Positions 1 through 7,973 of a DNA stretch of 14,665 nt are shown here, in pieces (within the stretch, counting starts at the first letter, position 1; every line of letters begins with the position of its first letter). The position numbers and the translations under genes were made by a program. The DNA is from CAXRGH01 sp964230195 (GTDB lineage: Bacteria; Pseudomonadota; Gammaproteobacteria; Enterobacterales; Alteromonadaceae). The notes under the pieces are model-generated. The model did not search any database and had not been told where the DNA came from. It saw only the letters and a program-made list of their open reading frames with translations. The stretch is taken from contig CAXRGH010000010.1 in NCBI GenBank assembly GCA_964230195.1, positions 1-14,665 on the forward strand, read 5' to 3'.

Positions 1-1
1 T

Positions 2-916
2 AGTCTTGCACAGCTTTATATGATGAAAGAAGACTACGACAAAGTGGTTGAAAAGCTCCAGCGCTGGGAAGCGATTAATAGCGGCAAGATACCGGCTAAA
101 AATTACGTACTAAAAGCACAAGCTATGTATCAGAAAAAAGATTATGCAGCGTCGTTAGAATACATTACTCAGGCTATTGATCTCGTTGAATCTGACCCTG
201 ATTTTGGCCCTATTGCCGAAGAGGGCTGGTATATTTTACAGCGGGCAGTTTTCTTTGAATTGAAGCGTCCAGAAGATGTAAAAAATGTGCTTCTTAATAA
301 ACTCGTAAAACACTACAACAAAGGAAAGTACTGGATCCAACTTGGTGGTATGTACGGTGAGCTAGAAAATGAAGAGAAGCAGTTTGCGGTGTTGGAAATG
401 GCCTATCAACAAGGTTTCATTACCAAAGGCAGCGACATGTTTAATCTTGCCCAGTTGTATTACTACCACGGTGCACCTTACAAAGCAGCAGTCACAATGG
501 AAGCGGCATTCAAGTCCGGTGAATTGGAAAAGAACTTAAGAAATGTTCGTTTTCTTGCCAATTGTTGGACGGCCTCAAAGGATTTAGATAAAGCAATTCC
601 AGTCCTTAGCGATGCAGCGAAATTGTCTGACACTGGAGATATCTATGCGCAACTGTCCCAACTGTATTTGAATATGGATAAGTGGGATGATGCCGTTATC
701 GCTGCTGATAATGCCATAAAGAAGGGCGAGTTACGTCAACCAGGTGTTGTTCACTTGGTGAAGGGGATGTCATTTTTCAATCAAGAAAAATATAACGACG
801 CTTTGAACGAACTTGCAAAAGCTGAAAGATTTAAGTCATCAGCAAGCATGGCAAAACAATGGCAACGTTACGTTGAGTCTGAAAAGAAGTCAGCTGCAAT
901 GATGGCAACCATGTAA
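2..916 (+). CDS. TPR-repeat protein, 5'-truncated by the window edge
   Basis: The reading frame is open from base 2, and the residues before the first ATG (SLAQLYMMKEDYDKV) already read as part of a tetratricopeptide helix pair, so the true start lies outside the window. The visible 305 residues are helical and rich in TPR-type patterns, for example AKNYVLKAQAMYQKKDYAAS near the N-terminus and a repeated pair near the C-terminus around YAQLSQLYLNMDKWDDA and KGMSFFNQEKYNDALNEL. TPR proteins act as protein-interaction scaffolds. A TPR protein of this general shape commonly closes TonB2-type clusters (exbB-exbD-tonB) in Alteromonadales and Vibrio, so a link to TonB-dependent uptake is plausible, but the neighbouring genes are not visible. 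No catalytic motif is seen. The gene ends in TAA and is followed by a strong terminator, so it is the last gene of its operon. Confidence 0.85.
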   Translation, partial: SLAQLYMMKEDYDKVVEKLQRWEAINSGKIPAKNYVLKAQAMYQKKDYAASLEYITQAIDLVESDPDFGPIAEEGWYILQRAVFFELKRPEDVKNVLLNKLVKHYNKGKYWIQLGGMYGELENEEKQFAVLEMAYQQGFITKGSDMFNLAQLYYYHGAPYKAAVTMEAAFKSGELEKNLRNVRFLANCWTASKDLDKAIPVLSDAAKLSDTGDIYAQLSQLYLNMDKWDDAVIAADNAIKKGELRQPGVVHLVKGMSFFNQEKYNDALNELAKAERFKSSASMAKQWQRYVESEKKSAAMMATM

Positions 917-976
917 GTTATGTGTTGGAGGCGATGTCTTGTTCAGAACGCATCTGCCTTTACGCCATAAATTAAC

Positions 977-1015
977 AAAGCCCAGTCATAAGTAAGCAAA
1001 TGACTGGGCTTTTTT
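977..1015 (+). terminator. Rho-independent terminator after the TPR gene
   Basis: A perfect 12-bp stem pairs AAAGCCCAGTCA (977-988) with TGACTGGGCTTT (1001-1012) around a 12-nt loop. The 3' arm runs into a run of six T (1010-1015). The GC-rich core followed by the T tract is the standard form of an intrinsic terminator. It lies 61 nt past the TPR stop codon and insulates phoB from upstream transcription. Confidence 0.92.
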
Positions 1016-1050
1016 GTGGTATACAGGCAATATCTGATGACAATAGTCAG

Positions 1051-1076
1051 TCAATCATGGATTCATAATTGATTGA
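1051..1076. repeat. Short inverted repeat in the phoB upstream region
   Basis: TCAATCA (1051-1057) and TGATTGA (1070-1076) are perfect 7-bp inverted arms with a 12-nt spacer. There is no T tract, so it is not an intrinsic terminator. It could be an operator-like site or chance. It lies about 105 bp before the Pho box. Confidence 0.35.
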
Positions 1077-1089
1077 TGGCTAACGTCTT

Positions 1090-1110
1090 CACTCACTTTA
1101 TTTGTGAGTG
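1090..1110. repeat. Hairpin-forming inverted repeat upstream of phoB
   Basis: CACTCAC (1090-1096) and GTGAGTG (1104-1110) are perfect 7-bp arms around a TTTATTT loop. There is no T tract after either arm. The 328-nt gap between the TPR gene and phoB thus holds a terminator, two short inverted repeats, and the Pho box promoter, with no credible gene. Confidence 0.4.
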
Positions 1111-1181
1111 GATGTGACTGATTCGCCAATTGTTTCATTAAAGTTTGCTGAATTTCTTGGAAACACGTAAATTGAGGTTGT

Positions 1182-1215
1182 TTGTCATAATAATGTCATG
1201 CCGCAGTCACATACT
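1182..1215 (+). promoter_or_regulatory. PhoB box and -10 element of the phoB promoter
   Basis: TTGTCATAATAATGTCAT (1182-1199) matches the tandem Pho box consensus of two CTGTCAT-type half sites whose TGTCA cores lie exactly 11 bp apart (1183 and 1194). A weaker third half site, CAGTCAC, follows in the same 11-bp register at 1204. A -10-like hexamer, CATACT, sits at 1210-1215, ten bases after the box, which is the usual geometry for PhoB-activated sigma-70 promoters where the box replaces the -35. The predicted transcript would start near 1222, giving a leader of roughly 20 nt before the phoB ATG. This implies positive autoregulation of phoB and phoR during phosphate starvation. Confidence 0.88.
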
Positions 1216-1244
1216 GTGGATGTCAAATATGCAGGAAATAAACT

Positions 1245-1934
1245 ATGTCAAATAAGGTACTAATTGTTGAAGACGAGGCGTCTATTCGCGAAATGCTTGG
1301 TTTTGTGCTTGAGCAAAATGATTTCGAGCCCGTCTATGCCGAAGACTATCCCACAGCAGTAGATAAGCTTGCCAGTACTCAGCCATCACTTATTTTGCTA
1401 GATTGGATGATCCCTGGCGGTAGTGGTGTTAAGTTTGCGAAACTTGTCAAAGGTGACGAGAACACAAAAGAACTTCCTATCATCATGATCACCGCTCGCG
1501 GCGAGGAAGATGATAAGGTACAGGGTTTGGAAGCGGGTGCTGATGACTACATCACCAAACCATTTTCGCCAAAAGAATTGTTGGCTCGAGTTAAAGCCGT
1601 GATGCGCCGAGCAGCGCCAGCAAGCGGTGAAGATGAGATACGCGTGAATGGGCTACATCTTGATCCAGTGTGTCACCGTGTCACAGCTAATGGCGAGCAT
1701 CTGGATATGGGCCCAACAGAGTTCAAATTATTACATTTTTTCATGACGCATCTAGAGCGTGTTTACAGCCGTGAACAGTTATTGGATTACGTTTGGGGTA
1801 CAAATGTGTATGTGGAAGATCGCACGGTGGATGTGCATATCCGCCGTTTACGCAAAGCCATCAGCCTTCATGGACATGAGAAAATGATTCAAACCGTTCG
1901 TGGTGCAGGTTATCGCTTCTCAAAGAAGTCATAG
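1245..1934 (+). CDS. phoB: Phosphate regulon response regulator PhoB
   Basis: This 229-residue protein has the OmpR/PhoB layout: a receiver domain at about residues 3-120 and a winged-helix DNA-binding domain at about 130-227. The receiver shows the acidic residues D10 and E11, the phospho-acceptor D53 in LLDWMIPGGSG, the switch T83 in MITARGEEDD and K105 in DYITKPF. The C-terminal half carries GPTEFKLLHFFMTHLERVYS and the recognition-helix segment DRTVDVHIRRLRKAI. When phosphorylated by PhoR it binds Pho boxes and recruits RNA polymerase to phosphate-starvation genes. The ATG at 1245 is preceded by AGGA (1233-1236) at good spacing. Its own promoter has a strong Pho box. phoR follows within 10 nt of the TAG stop. 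Length equals that of E. coli PhoB. Confidence 0.97.
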   Translation: MSNKVLIVEDEASIREMLGFVLEQNDFEPVYAEDYPTAVDKLASTQPSLILLDWMIPGGSGVKFAKLVKGDENTKELPIIMITARGEEDDKVQGLEAGADDYITKPFSPKELLARVKAVMRRAAPASGEDEIRVNGLHLDPVCHRVTANGEHLDMGPTEFKLLHFFMTHLERVYSREQLLDYVWGTNVYVEDRTVDVHIRRLRKAISLHGHEKMIQTVRGAGYRFSKKS

Positions 1935-1938
1935 AGGT
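1934..1938 (+). promoter_or_regulatory. Ribosome binding site that points to an ATT start for phoR
   Basis: GAGGT (1934-1938) overlaps the last base of the phoB stop codon and lies 5 nt before an ATT at 1944 that is in frame with phoR. The alternative start TTG at 1977 has no comparable purine-rich site before it. This supports initiation at ATT. Confidence 0.6.
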
Positions 1939-1943
1939 TCAGT

Positions 1944-3260
1944 ATTAAACACTGGTTAAACGCAACGGGCTACATATTGGTAAACTTGATTGCATTGGTA
2001 GCGATTGGGTTTATCAGTGGTGAGCCTCTTGTGGTTATCGGAGCAGGATTGTTTGTCCTGTTGCTTTGGCATTATCGAAATATCGTTCTGTTGTCAGATT
2101 GGCTTACCCATAGCCGAAGAGCAACACCTCCCGAGGTCAGCGGCGCATGGCGGAAAATATTTGAGGGTATTCACGGGTTACAACGAAGTAACCGTCGCAG
2201 GCGCAGCCAACTTGGCGATATGATAAAACGGTTTCGCCAAGGGGCCGAAGCATTGCCCGATGCCACGGTCGTTTTTAACGCGGACGAGTCCATTGTCTGG
2301 TGTAATAAACTGGCGCAACAGCAATTAGGTATTCGATGGCCCAAAGACCAAGGCCAACGCTTAACCAATCTTATCCGAGTTCCTGAATTTCTTGAATTTC
2401 TTGATGCTGGTGATTTCTCAGCCCCGCTAGAAATTCACGCTCCAGCACAATTCCAAACCACACTTGAAATTCGTATTATGCCCTATGGTGAAGGGCAGCA
2501 ACTGTTGTTGGCCCGTGATATTTCACATTTGAAACGGTTAGAGACCATGCGACAAGACTTTGTTGCAAATGTGTCCCACGAGCTTCGCACTCCGCTGACG
2601 GTACTGCAAGGGTATTTGGAGATGATGGAAGAGTCTGAGTTACCACCTATTATGGTGGATAAAGCCCATAAGATGATGTCGGAACAAACCGTTCGTATGC
2701 GGGGGCTGATTGAGCAGTTGTTGGTTATTTCACGGATTGAAGGACAAGCTCATAGTGCTCACGACCAAGTGGTTGATGTGCCGGCGATGCTCGAACTGGT
2801 CTATGAGGAAGCTGAACGGCTGAACGAGGACAAAGGTCATAATTTGAATTGCTCTATTTCACCCGATTTATTGGTGTTCGGTATAGAGCAAGAATTACGA
2901 AGTGCCGTTTCCAACCTCATCTTTAATGCCATCCATTACAGCCCGCCGGGTAGCACTATTAAAATTCAATGGGAATTGAAAAACGGTAAAGCGACATTTT
3001 CTGTAAAGGATAATGGGGACGGAATTGCCAGCGAACATCTCTCACGTCTGACTGAGCGTTTTTATCGAGTAGACAAAGACCGTTCACGAAAGACGGGTGG
3101 CTCAGGGCTTGGATTAGCAATAGTAAAACATGTGTTAGAGCGTCATGGCTCTCGTTTGCAGATAAAAAGTGTGGTGGGAAGTGGTAGCACCTTCTATTTC
3201 CGACTTCCAGAAGAATTAGTGATTATTGAAAACGATGATGACTTTGATGTTGAGGAATAA
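1944..3260 (+). CDS. phoR: Phosphate regulon sensor histidine kinase PhoR
   Basis: PhoR is the inner-membrane kinase/phosphatase that sets PhoB phosphorylation according to Pst/PhoU status. From the ATT at 1944 the product is 438 residues. It has two close membrane segments at about 9-28 and 29-42, with almost no periplasmic loop, a basic linker, a PAS domain at about 95-195, a DHp domain with the phospho-acceptor in FVANVSHELRTPLTVLQGY (H212), and an ATPase domain with the N box SNLIFNAIHYS (about 323-333), G1 box DNGDGI (356-361) and G2 box GGSGLGLAIVKH (385-396). The next in-frame start is TTG at 1977, which gives 427 residues but shortens the first membrane helix and lacks a ribosome site. 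With the ATT start, the WH motif after the second helix falls at residue 42, close to residue 45 of E. coli PhoR, and the histidine falls next to E. coli H213. The stop codon and family assignment are secure; the start is less so. Confidence 0.93.
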   Translation: MKHWLNATGYILVNLIALVAIGFISGEPLVVIGAGLFVLLLWHYRNIVLLSDWLTHSRRATPPEVSGAWRKIFEGIHGLQRSNRRRRSQLGDMIKRFRQGAEALPDATVVFNADESIVWCNKLAQQQLGIRWPKDQGQRLTNLIRVPEFLEFLDAGDFSAPLEIHAPAQFQTTLEIRIMPYGEGQQLLLARDISHLKRLETMRQDFVANVSHELRTPLTVLQGYLEMMEESELPPIMVDKAHKMMSEQTVRMRGLIEQLLVISRIEGQAHSAHDQVVDVPAMLELVYEEAERLNEDKGHNLNCSISPDLLVFGIEQELRSAVSNLIFNAIHYSPPGSTIKIQWELKNGKATFSVKDNGDGIASEHLSRLTERFYRVDKDRSRKTGGSGLGLAIVKHVLERHGSRLQIKSVVGSGSTFYFRLPEELVIIENDDDFDVEE

Positions 3261-3263
3261 GTC

Positions 3264-4208
3264 GTGAGGATCCATGTCGCAGGTCTGCTCCGAACGGTAT
3301 GGCTAGTGAGTCTCCTTGCTCTCTCGGTGAATAGTTTTTCTCAGAGTTCACTATCAGGAAAAATTACGGTGTCTGGCTCAGATACACTCGCGGTGATAGT
3401 TGAAACGTGGGCGCAGGAATTTTCAGTGATGCATCCTCAAGTGCAATTTCAGCTACAAGCTGCGGGTTCATCGTCTGCCACCACAGCGCTTGTGGAAGGG
3501 ACGTCTATCTTGGGCACAATGAGCCGAAAAATGACCGATAGTGAGCGTGCGCGTTTTCGTGAGCAATACGGTTATGAGCCGTTTGAGATACCCATTGCCA
3601 TTGATGCATTGGCAATTTTTGTGAATAAACACAATCCGTTAACTGGTATAACGCTGCAGCAAATCGACAGTGTTTTTTCCATTACACGCTATTGCGGAGA
3701 GCAAACTAATATCTCTCATTGGGATCAGTTGGTGGGCGCTCCAGAATTCAGGCATCGTGAAATTAAATTGTATGGTAGGCACGCCGTTTCAGGGACATAT
3801 GGCTTTGTGCGAGAAACAGTATTATGTCATGGTGATTTCAAGGCAAACCTGAACCAAATGCTTGGCTCATCAGCGGTGGTTAAGGCTATTAGCGAGGATA
3901 AATTTGGTATAGGGTATTCTGCTATTGGTTTTCAGGGAGCGAATACGCGTCCGTTACGAGTGCAAAATGAGCAGGGGCAGTACGTGGATGCGTCCGTGAT
4001 CAATGCGGTATCGGGCCGCTACCCATTAGCGCGCCACATGTACCTGTATGTCAACATGCCAATTGACACGCCATTGGATAGCCTTCATCGAGGATTCCTT
4101 GCCTTTATTCTTTCAGAGAGAGGTCAAAGTGTCGTCAGTGACGAAGGGTTTGTGCCTTTGTCAGCAAAAACGAGAGCCTTGTATCAAAAGCGTCTGCTTA
4201 AACAGTAA
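3264..4208 (+). CDS. pstS: Periplasmic phosphate-binding protein, PstS-like
   Basis: This 314-residue protein begins at GTG 3264, three bases after the phoR stop and 7 nt after AGGA (3253-3256), so it is co-transcribed with phoBR. Residues 1-27 form a signal peptide: basic start, hydrophobic core around VWLVSLLALS, then a likely cleavage near NSFSQ. The mature part has the phosphate-binding fold of the PstS family: ITVSGSDTLA at 34-43, AAGSSSATTAL at 67-77, and SGTYGFVRE at 176-184, whose serine, threonine and glycine residues match the ligand-contact loops of this family. Two cysteines, C144 and C188, could form a disulfide. It probably delivers phosphate to the PstC/PstA channel, whose genes lie about 4.5 kb away and lack their own pstS. 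It is somewhat shorter than E. coli PstS (346 residues). A sensory role beside PhoR is possible but not shown. Confidence 0.85.
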   Translation: MRIHVAGLLRTVWLVSLLALSVNSFSQSSLSGKITVSGSDTLAVIVETWAQEFSVMHPQVQFQLQAAGSSSATTALVEGTSILGTMSRKMTDSERARFREQYGYEPFEIPIAIDALAIFVNKHNPLTGITLQQIDSVFSITRYCGEQTNISHWDQLVGAPEFRHREIKLYGRHAVSGTYGFVRETVLCHGDFKANLNQMLGSSAVVKAISEDKFGIGYSAIGFQGANTRPLRVQNEQGQYVDASVINAVSGRYPLARHMYLYVNMPIDTPLDSLHRGFLAFILSERGQSVVSDEGFVPLSAKTRALYQKRLLKQ

Positions 4209-4339
4209 AGTGCCTCGTATCCGCCTTGATGCTATCAACACCATCTATGTTCCGAATAACGCTGGGGTTTGTCCATTGGCATACACTATCCTATTGACTA
4301 TCTTGCGTCGAAACGTAGAAACGTCGATGCGCCAATTTC

Positions 4340-5875
4340 CTACGAGTGTTTCTCACTGACGTAAACAATCATTAAGCTATAATCAACGGTCTCGAGGTAT
4401 TCACATTCACGTTGTAATGCAGTTTCTATGACGCTTTTGTCGTTAAGCCAGCCTTCAGGCAGTGATAGCCGTATTCGTTTGTCTTCAATAGAAACCGCGA
4501 CGTGGGTCAACAAGTTATCTTGTCGTTTTTGATTCAGAATGATCGATAGTCGCAATATTAAGCAAAGAGGCACCAAGACTGTTTCTGGAATGGTGCTCGT
4601 CGGCAAGGGCATCATTTTGTTGAGGCGCTTTCGGCAGTGCTTTAAGAGCCAACGTAAGGTATTGAGTTGAGGTTGTGTAAAGCCGGGTAAATCAGAATGA
4701 CTGATGATATAAGCAGAGTGATTATGGTAGCCACGGGTGTGGATATGTACGCCAATTTCATGCACCAGCGCGGCACTCGTGACAAGCATGTTTGCTTCAG
4801 AATAATACGCATTATCTAATGAAAGTAAGTTTTTGAGTAACGTGACTACGGTACTTTTTACTCTATTGGCTTGTTCATGATCCACATAATAGCGCTTCGC
4901 AATCCCGTCAATGCTACGTTTTCGAATATCAATGTTATGAAGCCGGCTATCCATGGCGTAGAGGACTCCCTCACGTAATGCAGCATCACTCACTATCATG
5001 CTTTCAATCCCAAAGGTATCAAACACTGCTGTTAAGATAGCAGTACCGGCAGCGATAGTTTTAGCTCGCGCTTCGGAGAGCATAAATTCGCTGAGGTTAT
5101 CGTGATGTTCTCTACTAACGAGTGTATCTCGTAACGTTGAAAGGGAACTACGGTGGATTTGATGTTCGTCAATGGATAAGTGACGAAGCAAAATTAACAC
5201 TGCTTTGATAGTGCCTGAACAACCGACAGCACTGTCCCAACCTTTTGCCTTGAACACAGGAGCACACAAGCTCAAGCGCTCCATTGCGCTTTGGTAAGCT
5301 CGCTCCATGGCGACGTCGGTAATTGCGCCGTGTGCGAAATAATCTCTGGTGAAGGTTACACAACCTATATTGATACTGCGCAACTGTTGTGGCTCAAAAT
5401 TTTCGCCGATGATCACTTCGGTACTTCCACCACCAATGTCAACCACGAGTTTACGATCTGATTCAGACACAGTATGGGCGACACCGTCATAGATAAAGCG
5501 CGCTTCTTCTTCTCCTGAAATGATCTCAATGGGATAATCAAGAAATGCGTTTGCTTTATCTAAAAACTGCTGTGCATTCACGGCTTTTCGCAAGGTGTAG
5601 GTTGCAACGATACGGACATTACGCGGGTCAAAACCGCTAATTGCTACAGCAAAGCTCTGAAGGGCAGATAATCCTCGCTCGATAGCAGTTTCTGATAATC
5701 GATTGTGATGGTCTTATCCTGATGCTAGTTGCACCGCCAGTTTTTGCTTTGATAACGGCTGTAATGTCCCTTCGACCACTCGAGCAATCATTAAGTTAAA
5801 ACTATTTGAGCCCAGATCAATAGCGGCTATGACCGGGGTGTCGTGTCCTGCACTTAAATCCGTTGATTCACTCAT
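4340..5875 (-). pseudogene. ppx: Exopolyphosphatase ppx with an in-frame stop at codon 54
   Basis: Read from ATG 5875, the frame encodes an Ppx/GppA-family protein of 511 residues if the stop is ignored, close to the 513 of E. coli PPX. The start of the actin-like fold, AIDLGSNSFNLMIARV, is at residues 18-33. Codon 54 (plus-strand bases 5714-5716) is TAA, in LASG*DHHNRLSE, where relatives have leucine (E. coli LADGL). TTA to TAA is a single base change, and homology continues in the same frame on both sides. Downstream are SGEEEAR (about 120-126), DIGGGSTEVIIGENF (about 146-160) and an HD-like C-terminal half with VHEIGVHIHTRGYHNHSAYI. The longest uninterrupted part (from TTG 5593, 417 residues) lacks the first phosphate-binding loop, has no ribosome site and is unlikely to be active. 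The start overlaps the ppk stop as ATGA, which indicates translational coupling. A true nonsense mutation, a base-calling error or read-through all remain possible. Confidence 0.88.
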
Positions 5876-7944
5876 TTAAATGGTCTCGCTAGTTTCTCAC
5901 GGTGTTCAATATATTCGTACGTTGCCTCTTGTGAGCGAATTTTTTTACGTCTTCCCCTAACCACGTATTGATTTGTTTGTTGCTCGTCAATAATCCGAGC
6001 TTTCAAGGTGTCTTTAAATTGCAGCTCCAACAAATCAACGAGTGTCTTTTTATGATGAGGTGAATAAATAGGACAGCCAACCTCAACGCGCTCGTCAAGA
6101 TTGCGTGTCATCCAATCGGCAGATGATATGAAGACAGACCGTTTGCCACCATGATGAAAGAACATAACTCGGGGGTGCTCCAAGAATCGATCTATCACGC
6201 TGATGATTTGGATATTGTCACTTAACCCTGCAATCCCCGGTACTAATGAGCACATGCCTCGGATGATTAGGCGGATCTTGACACCTGCTTGAGACGCCTT
6301 GTAGAGTTTTTCTTGGAGCTCGTCATCAACAAGGTTGTTAACCTTAACCAACATACTCGCTTTGCGACCCGCCTGGGCTTCTTGTATTTCGTAATCAATT
6401 AATTCATTGATGCGTTCGCGATTGGTAATGGGGGATACCATAAGGTGTTTGAAATTGAAGCGTTTGTAACTACGTTCCACGAATTCGAAAACATGACCAA
6501 CTTCTTGGCAAATTTCTTGATGTCGCGTGAATAAACTAAAATCGGTGTATATTTTGGCCGTATTTTCATTGAAGTTACCGGTGCCTATGTGTGAATAACT
6601 AACAACCTCATCGTTTTCAATTCGCTTAATTAAACACAATTTCGAATGCACTTTGAGAGAGGTTAAACCAAACACAACGCGGATACCTGCGTCCGTCATG
6701 ATTTTAGCCCAATGTATATTGTTTTCTTCATCAAAACGCGCACGCAATTCAACAATTACAGTGACCTTCTTACCGTTTTTAACGGCGTCAATTAAGCTGT
6801 TGATAATGCGTGACTTTGAAGCAACCCGATAAATATTGATGCGAATGCTTAACACCGATGGGTCAAAGGCAGCTTGGCGCACCATCTCAGTAAAATACGA
6901 GAATTTGTGGTACGGATAGTACAGCAGGATATCTTGCTTTTTAATGGCATCAAATACATTTTCAAAACGGTCAAAGTCACTGCTTGCTAAGGCGGGCAAT
7001 TTTTTATTCTCTAAGTAGGGCCGTCCAACATTAGGAAAGCCAATGAAGTCTTTAAAGTTACGATAGCGTCCCGCGGGTAGAAGATTATCGTAGTGGCTTA
7101 GCTTGAGTGTTTTTCGCAGTACTCTGAGCATTTCGGCTGGCATGTTCTGGTCATAAACACACCGCACGGGGGCTGCTTGTAGGCGCTCTTTGATACCGTC
7201 ACTCATTTTTTCAATCAGACTTTGTTCAATTTCATCTTTCAAATCAAATTTAGCGTCGCGCGTCATTTTGAAAGAAAAGGCTTCTACACGGTCAAACTCT
7301 ACCAACTCGCGAAAAACGCGATGTAAGTTGAGGGTAATAATGTCATCTAGCATGATGATATTTTTAACACGCTTTGTTTTGATTGTGGGTAATTGGACAA
7401 AGCGGGGGCGATGTTCCGTTGGCACCTCTAGCACCGCGTATTGGCTTTTATCGCCGTGATGTAGCGCAACCATTAAAAACGGAATGTTGTCTTCCAGTAA
7501 TGGGGCGAGGCTGGTTTTTTCATCTACCCAAATCGGGATAACATACCGTTGCACTTTGTTTTGAAAATATTTTTCTAGCCAAGTGATATGAGACTGAACT
7601 AGATCGGCAGTATCGATGAGATTGATGTTATACCGAGACAAGCGCTTAACCACCTGGCTGTATATTTCGTTGAAGCTCTGGTTGAGACGGTAGACTTTGT
7701 CAGAAATTTGACTCAACAGTTCCGCATGCTGAGTGGAAGAGGGGCGTTCAACATCAAGAAATACCTGACGCTTTATATTCGCAACACGAACGCGATAAAA
7801 CTCATCCATATTACTTGAGAATATACCCAGAAACCGGATTCGTTCAATAATTGGCACCGTTTCATCAGCGGCCTCTTGCAAAACCCGCTCATTAAACGAT
7901 AACCAACTTAATTCCTTGGGATAAAACGGTAAATTCTCAGGCAT
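5872..7944 (-). CDS. ppk: Polyphosphate kinase PPK1
   Basis: This 690-residue protein reversibly makes inorganic polyphosphate from ATP. It has the four-part PPK1 layout: N domain with ELSWLSFNERVLQEA near residue 11 and SSNMDEFYRVRVA at 43-55, a head domain to about 310, and two phospholipase-D-like catalytic domains. The autophosphorylated histidine is H433 in SLKVHSKLCLIKR, matching H435 of E. coli PPK, and the second conserved histidine is H590 in DRFLEHPRVMFF, matching H592. The segments IGTGNFNENTAKIYTD and SSADWMTRNLDERVEV are also typical. Length matches E. coli PPK (688). The ATG at 7944 has a weak purine-rich site (GAGAAG) about 5 nt before it. The gene sits 29 nt after the ACT-domain gene and overlaps ppx by 4 nt, so it is the middle gene of a three-gene operon. 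All visible catalytic residues are present, so PPK should be active even if PPX is not. Confidence 0.97.
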   Translation of the reverse strand: MPENLPFYPKELSWLSFNERVLQEAADETVPIIERIRFLGIFSSNMDEFYRVRVANIKRQVFLDVERPSSTQHAELLSQISDKVYRLNQSFNEIYSQVVKRLSRYNINLIDTADLVQSHITWLEKYFQNKVQRYVIPIWVDEKTSLAPLLEDNIPFLMVALHHGDKSQYAVLEVPTEHRPRFVQLPTIKTKRVKNIIMLDDIITLNLHRVFRELVEFDRVEAFSFKMTRDAKFDLKDEIEQSLIEKMSDGIKERLQAAPVRCVYDQNMPAEMLRVLRKTLKLSHYDNLLPAGRYRNFKDFIGFPNVGRPYLENKKLPALASSDFDRFENVFDAIKKQDILLYYPYHKFSYFTEMVRQAAFDPSVLSIRINIYRVASKSRIINSLIDAVKNGKKVTVIVELRARFDEENNIHWAKIMTDAGIRVVFGLTSLKVHSKLCLIKRIENDEVVSYSHIGTGNFNENTAKIYTDFSLFTRHQEICQEVGHVFEFVERSYKRFNFKHLMVSPITNRERINELIDYEIQEAQAGRKASMLVKVNNLVDDELQEKLYKASQAGVKIRLIIRGMCSLVPGIAGLSDNIQIISVIDRFLEHPRVMFFHHGGKRSVFISSADWMTRNLDERVEVGCPIYSPHHKKTLVDLLELQFKDTLKARIIDEQQTNQYVVRGRRKKIRSQEATYEYIEHREKLARPFK

Positions 7945-7973
7945 ATAACTTCTCTTGTACTTCTGCTTACGGG

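Noticed and set aside
934..975. A 13-codon frame (ATG to TAA) directly after GGAGG and ending one base before the terminator stem.
   Set aside because: The GGAGG is only 2 nt from the ATG, too close for good initiation; there is no regulatory codon run or attenuator-type alternative pairing, and it lies after rather than before a gene of its own operon.
4305..4330. GCGTCGA/TCGATGC inverted repeat between the convergent pstS and ppx genes as a two-way terminator.
   Set aside because: The 7-bp stem includes a G-T pair, the loop is 12 nt and there is no T tract on either strand.
4048..4359. 103-residue open frame overlapping the 3' end of the PstS-like gene.
   Set aside because: It lies mostly within the pstS frame on the same strand in another phase, has no recognisable domain and runs into the convergent ppx.
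4340..5593. A free-standing 417-residue Ppx/GppA protein starting at TTG 5593.
   Set aside because: There is no ribosome site, the first phosphate-binding loop would be missing, and homology continues upstream in frame to ATG 5875 through the TAA codon, so it is a broken ppx rather than a short family member.
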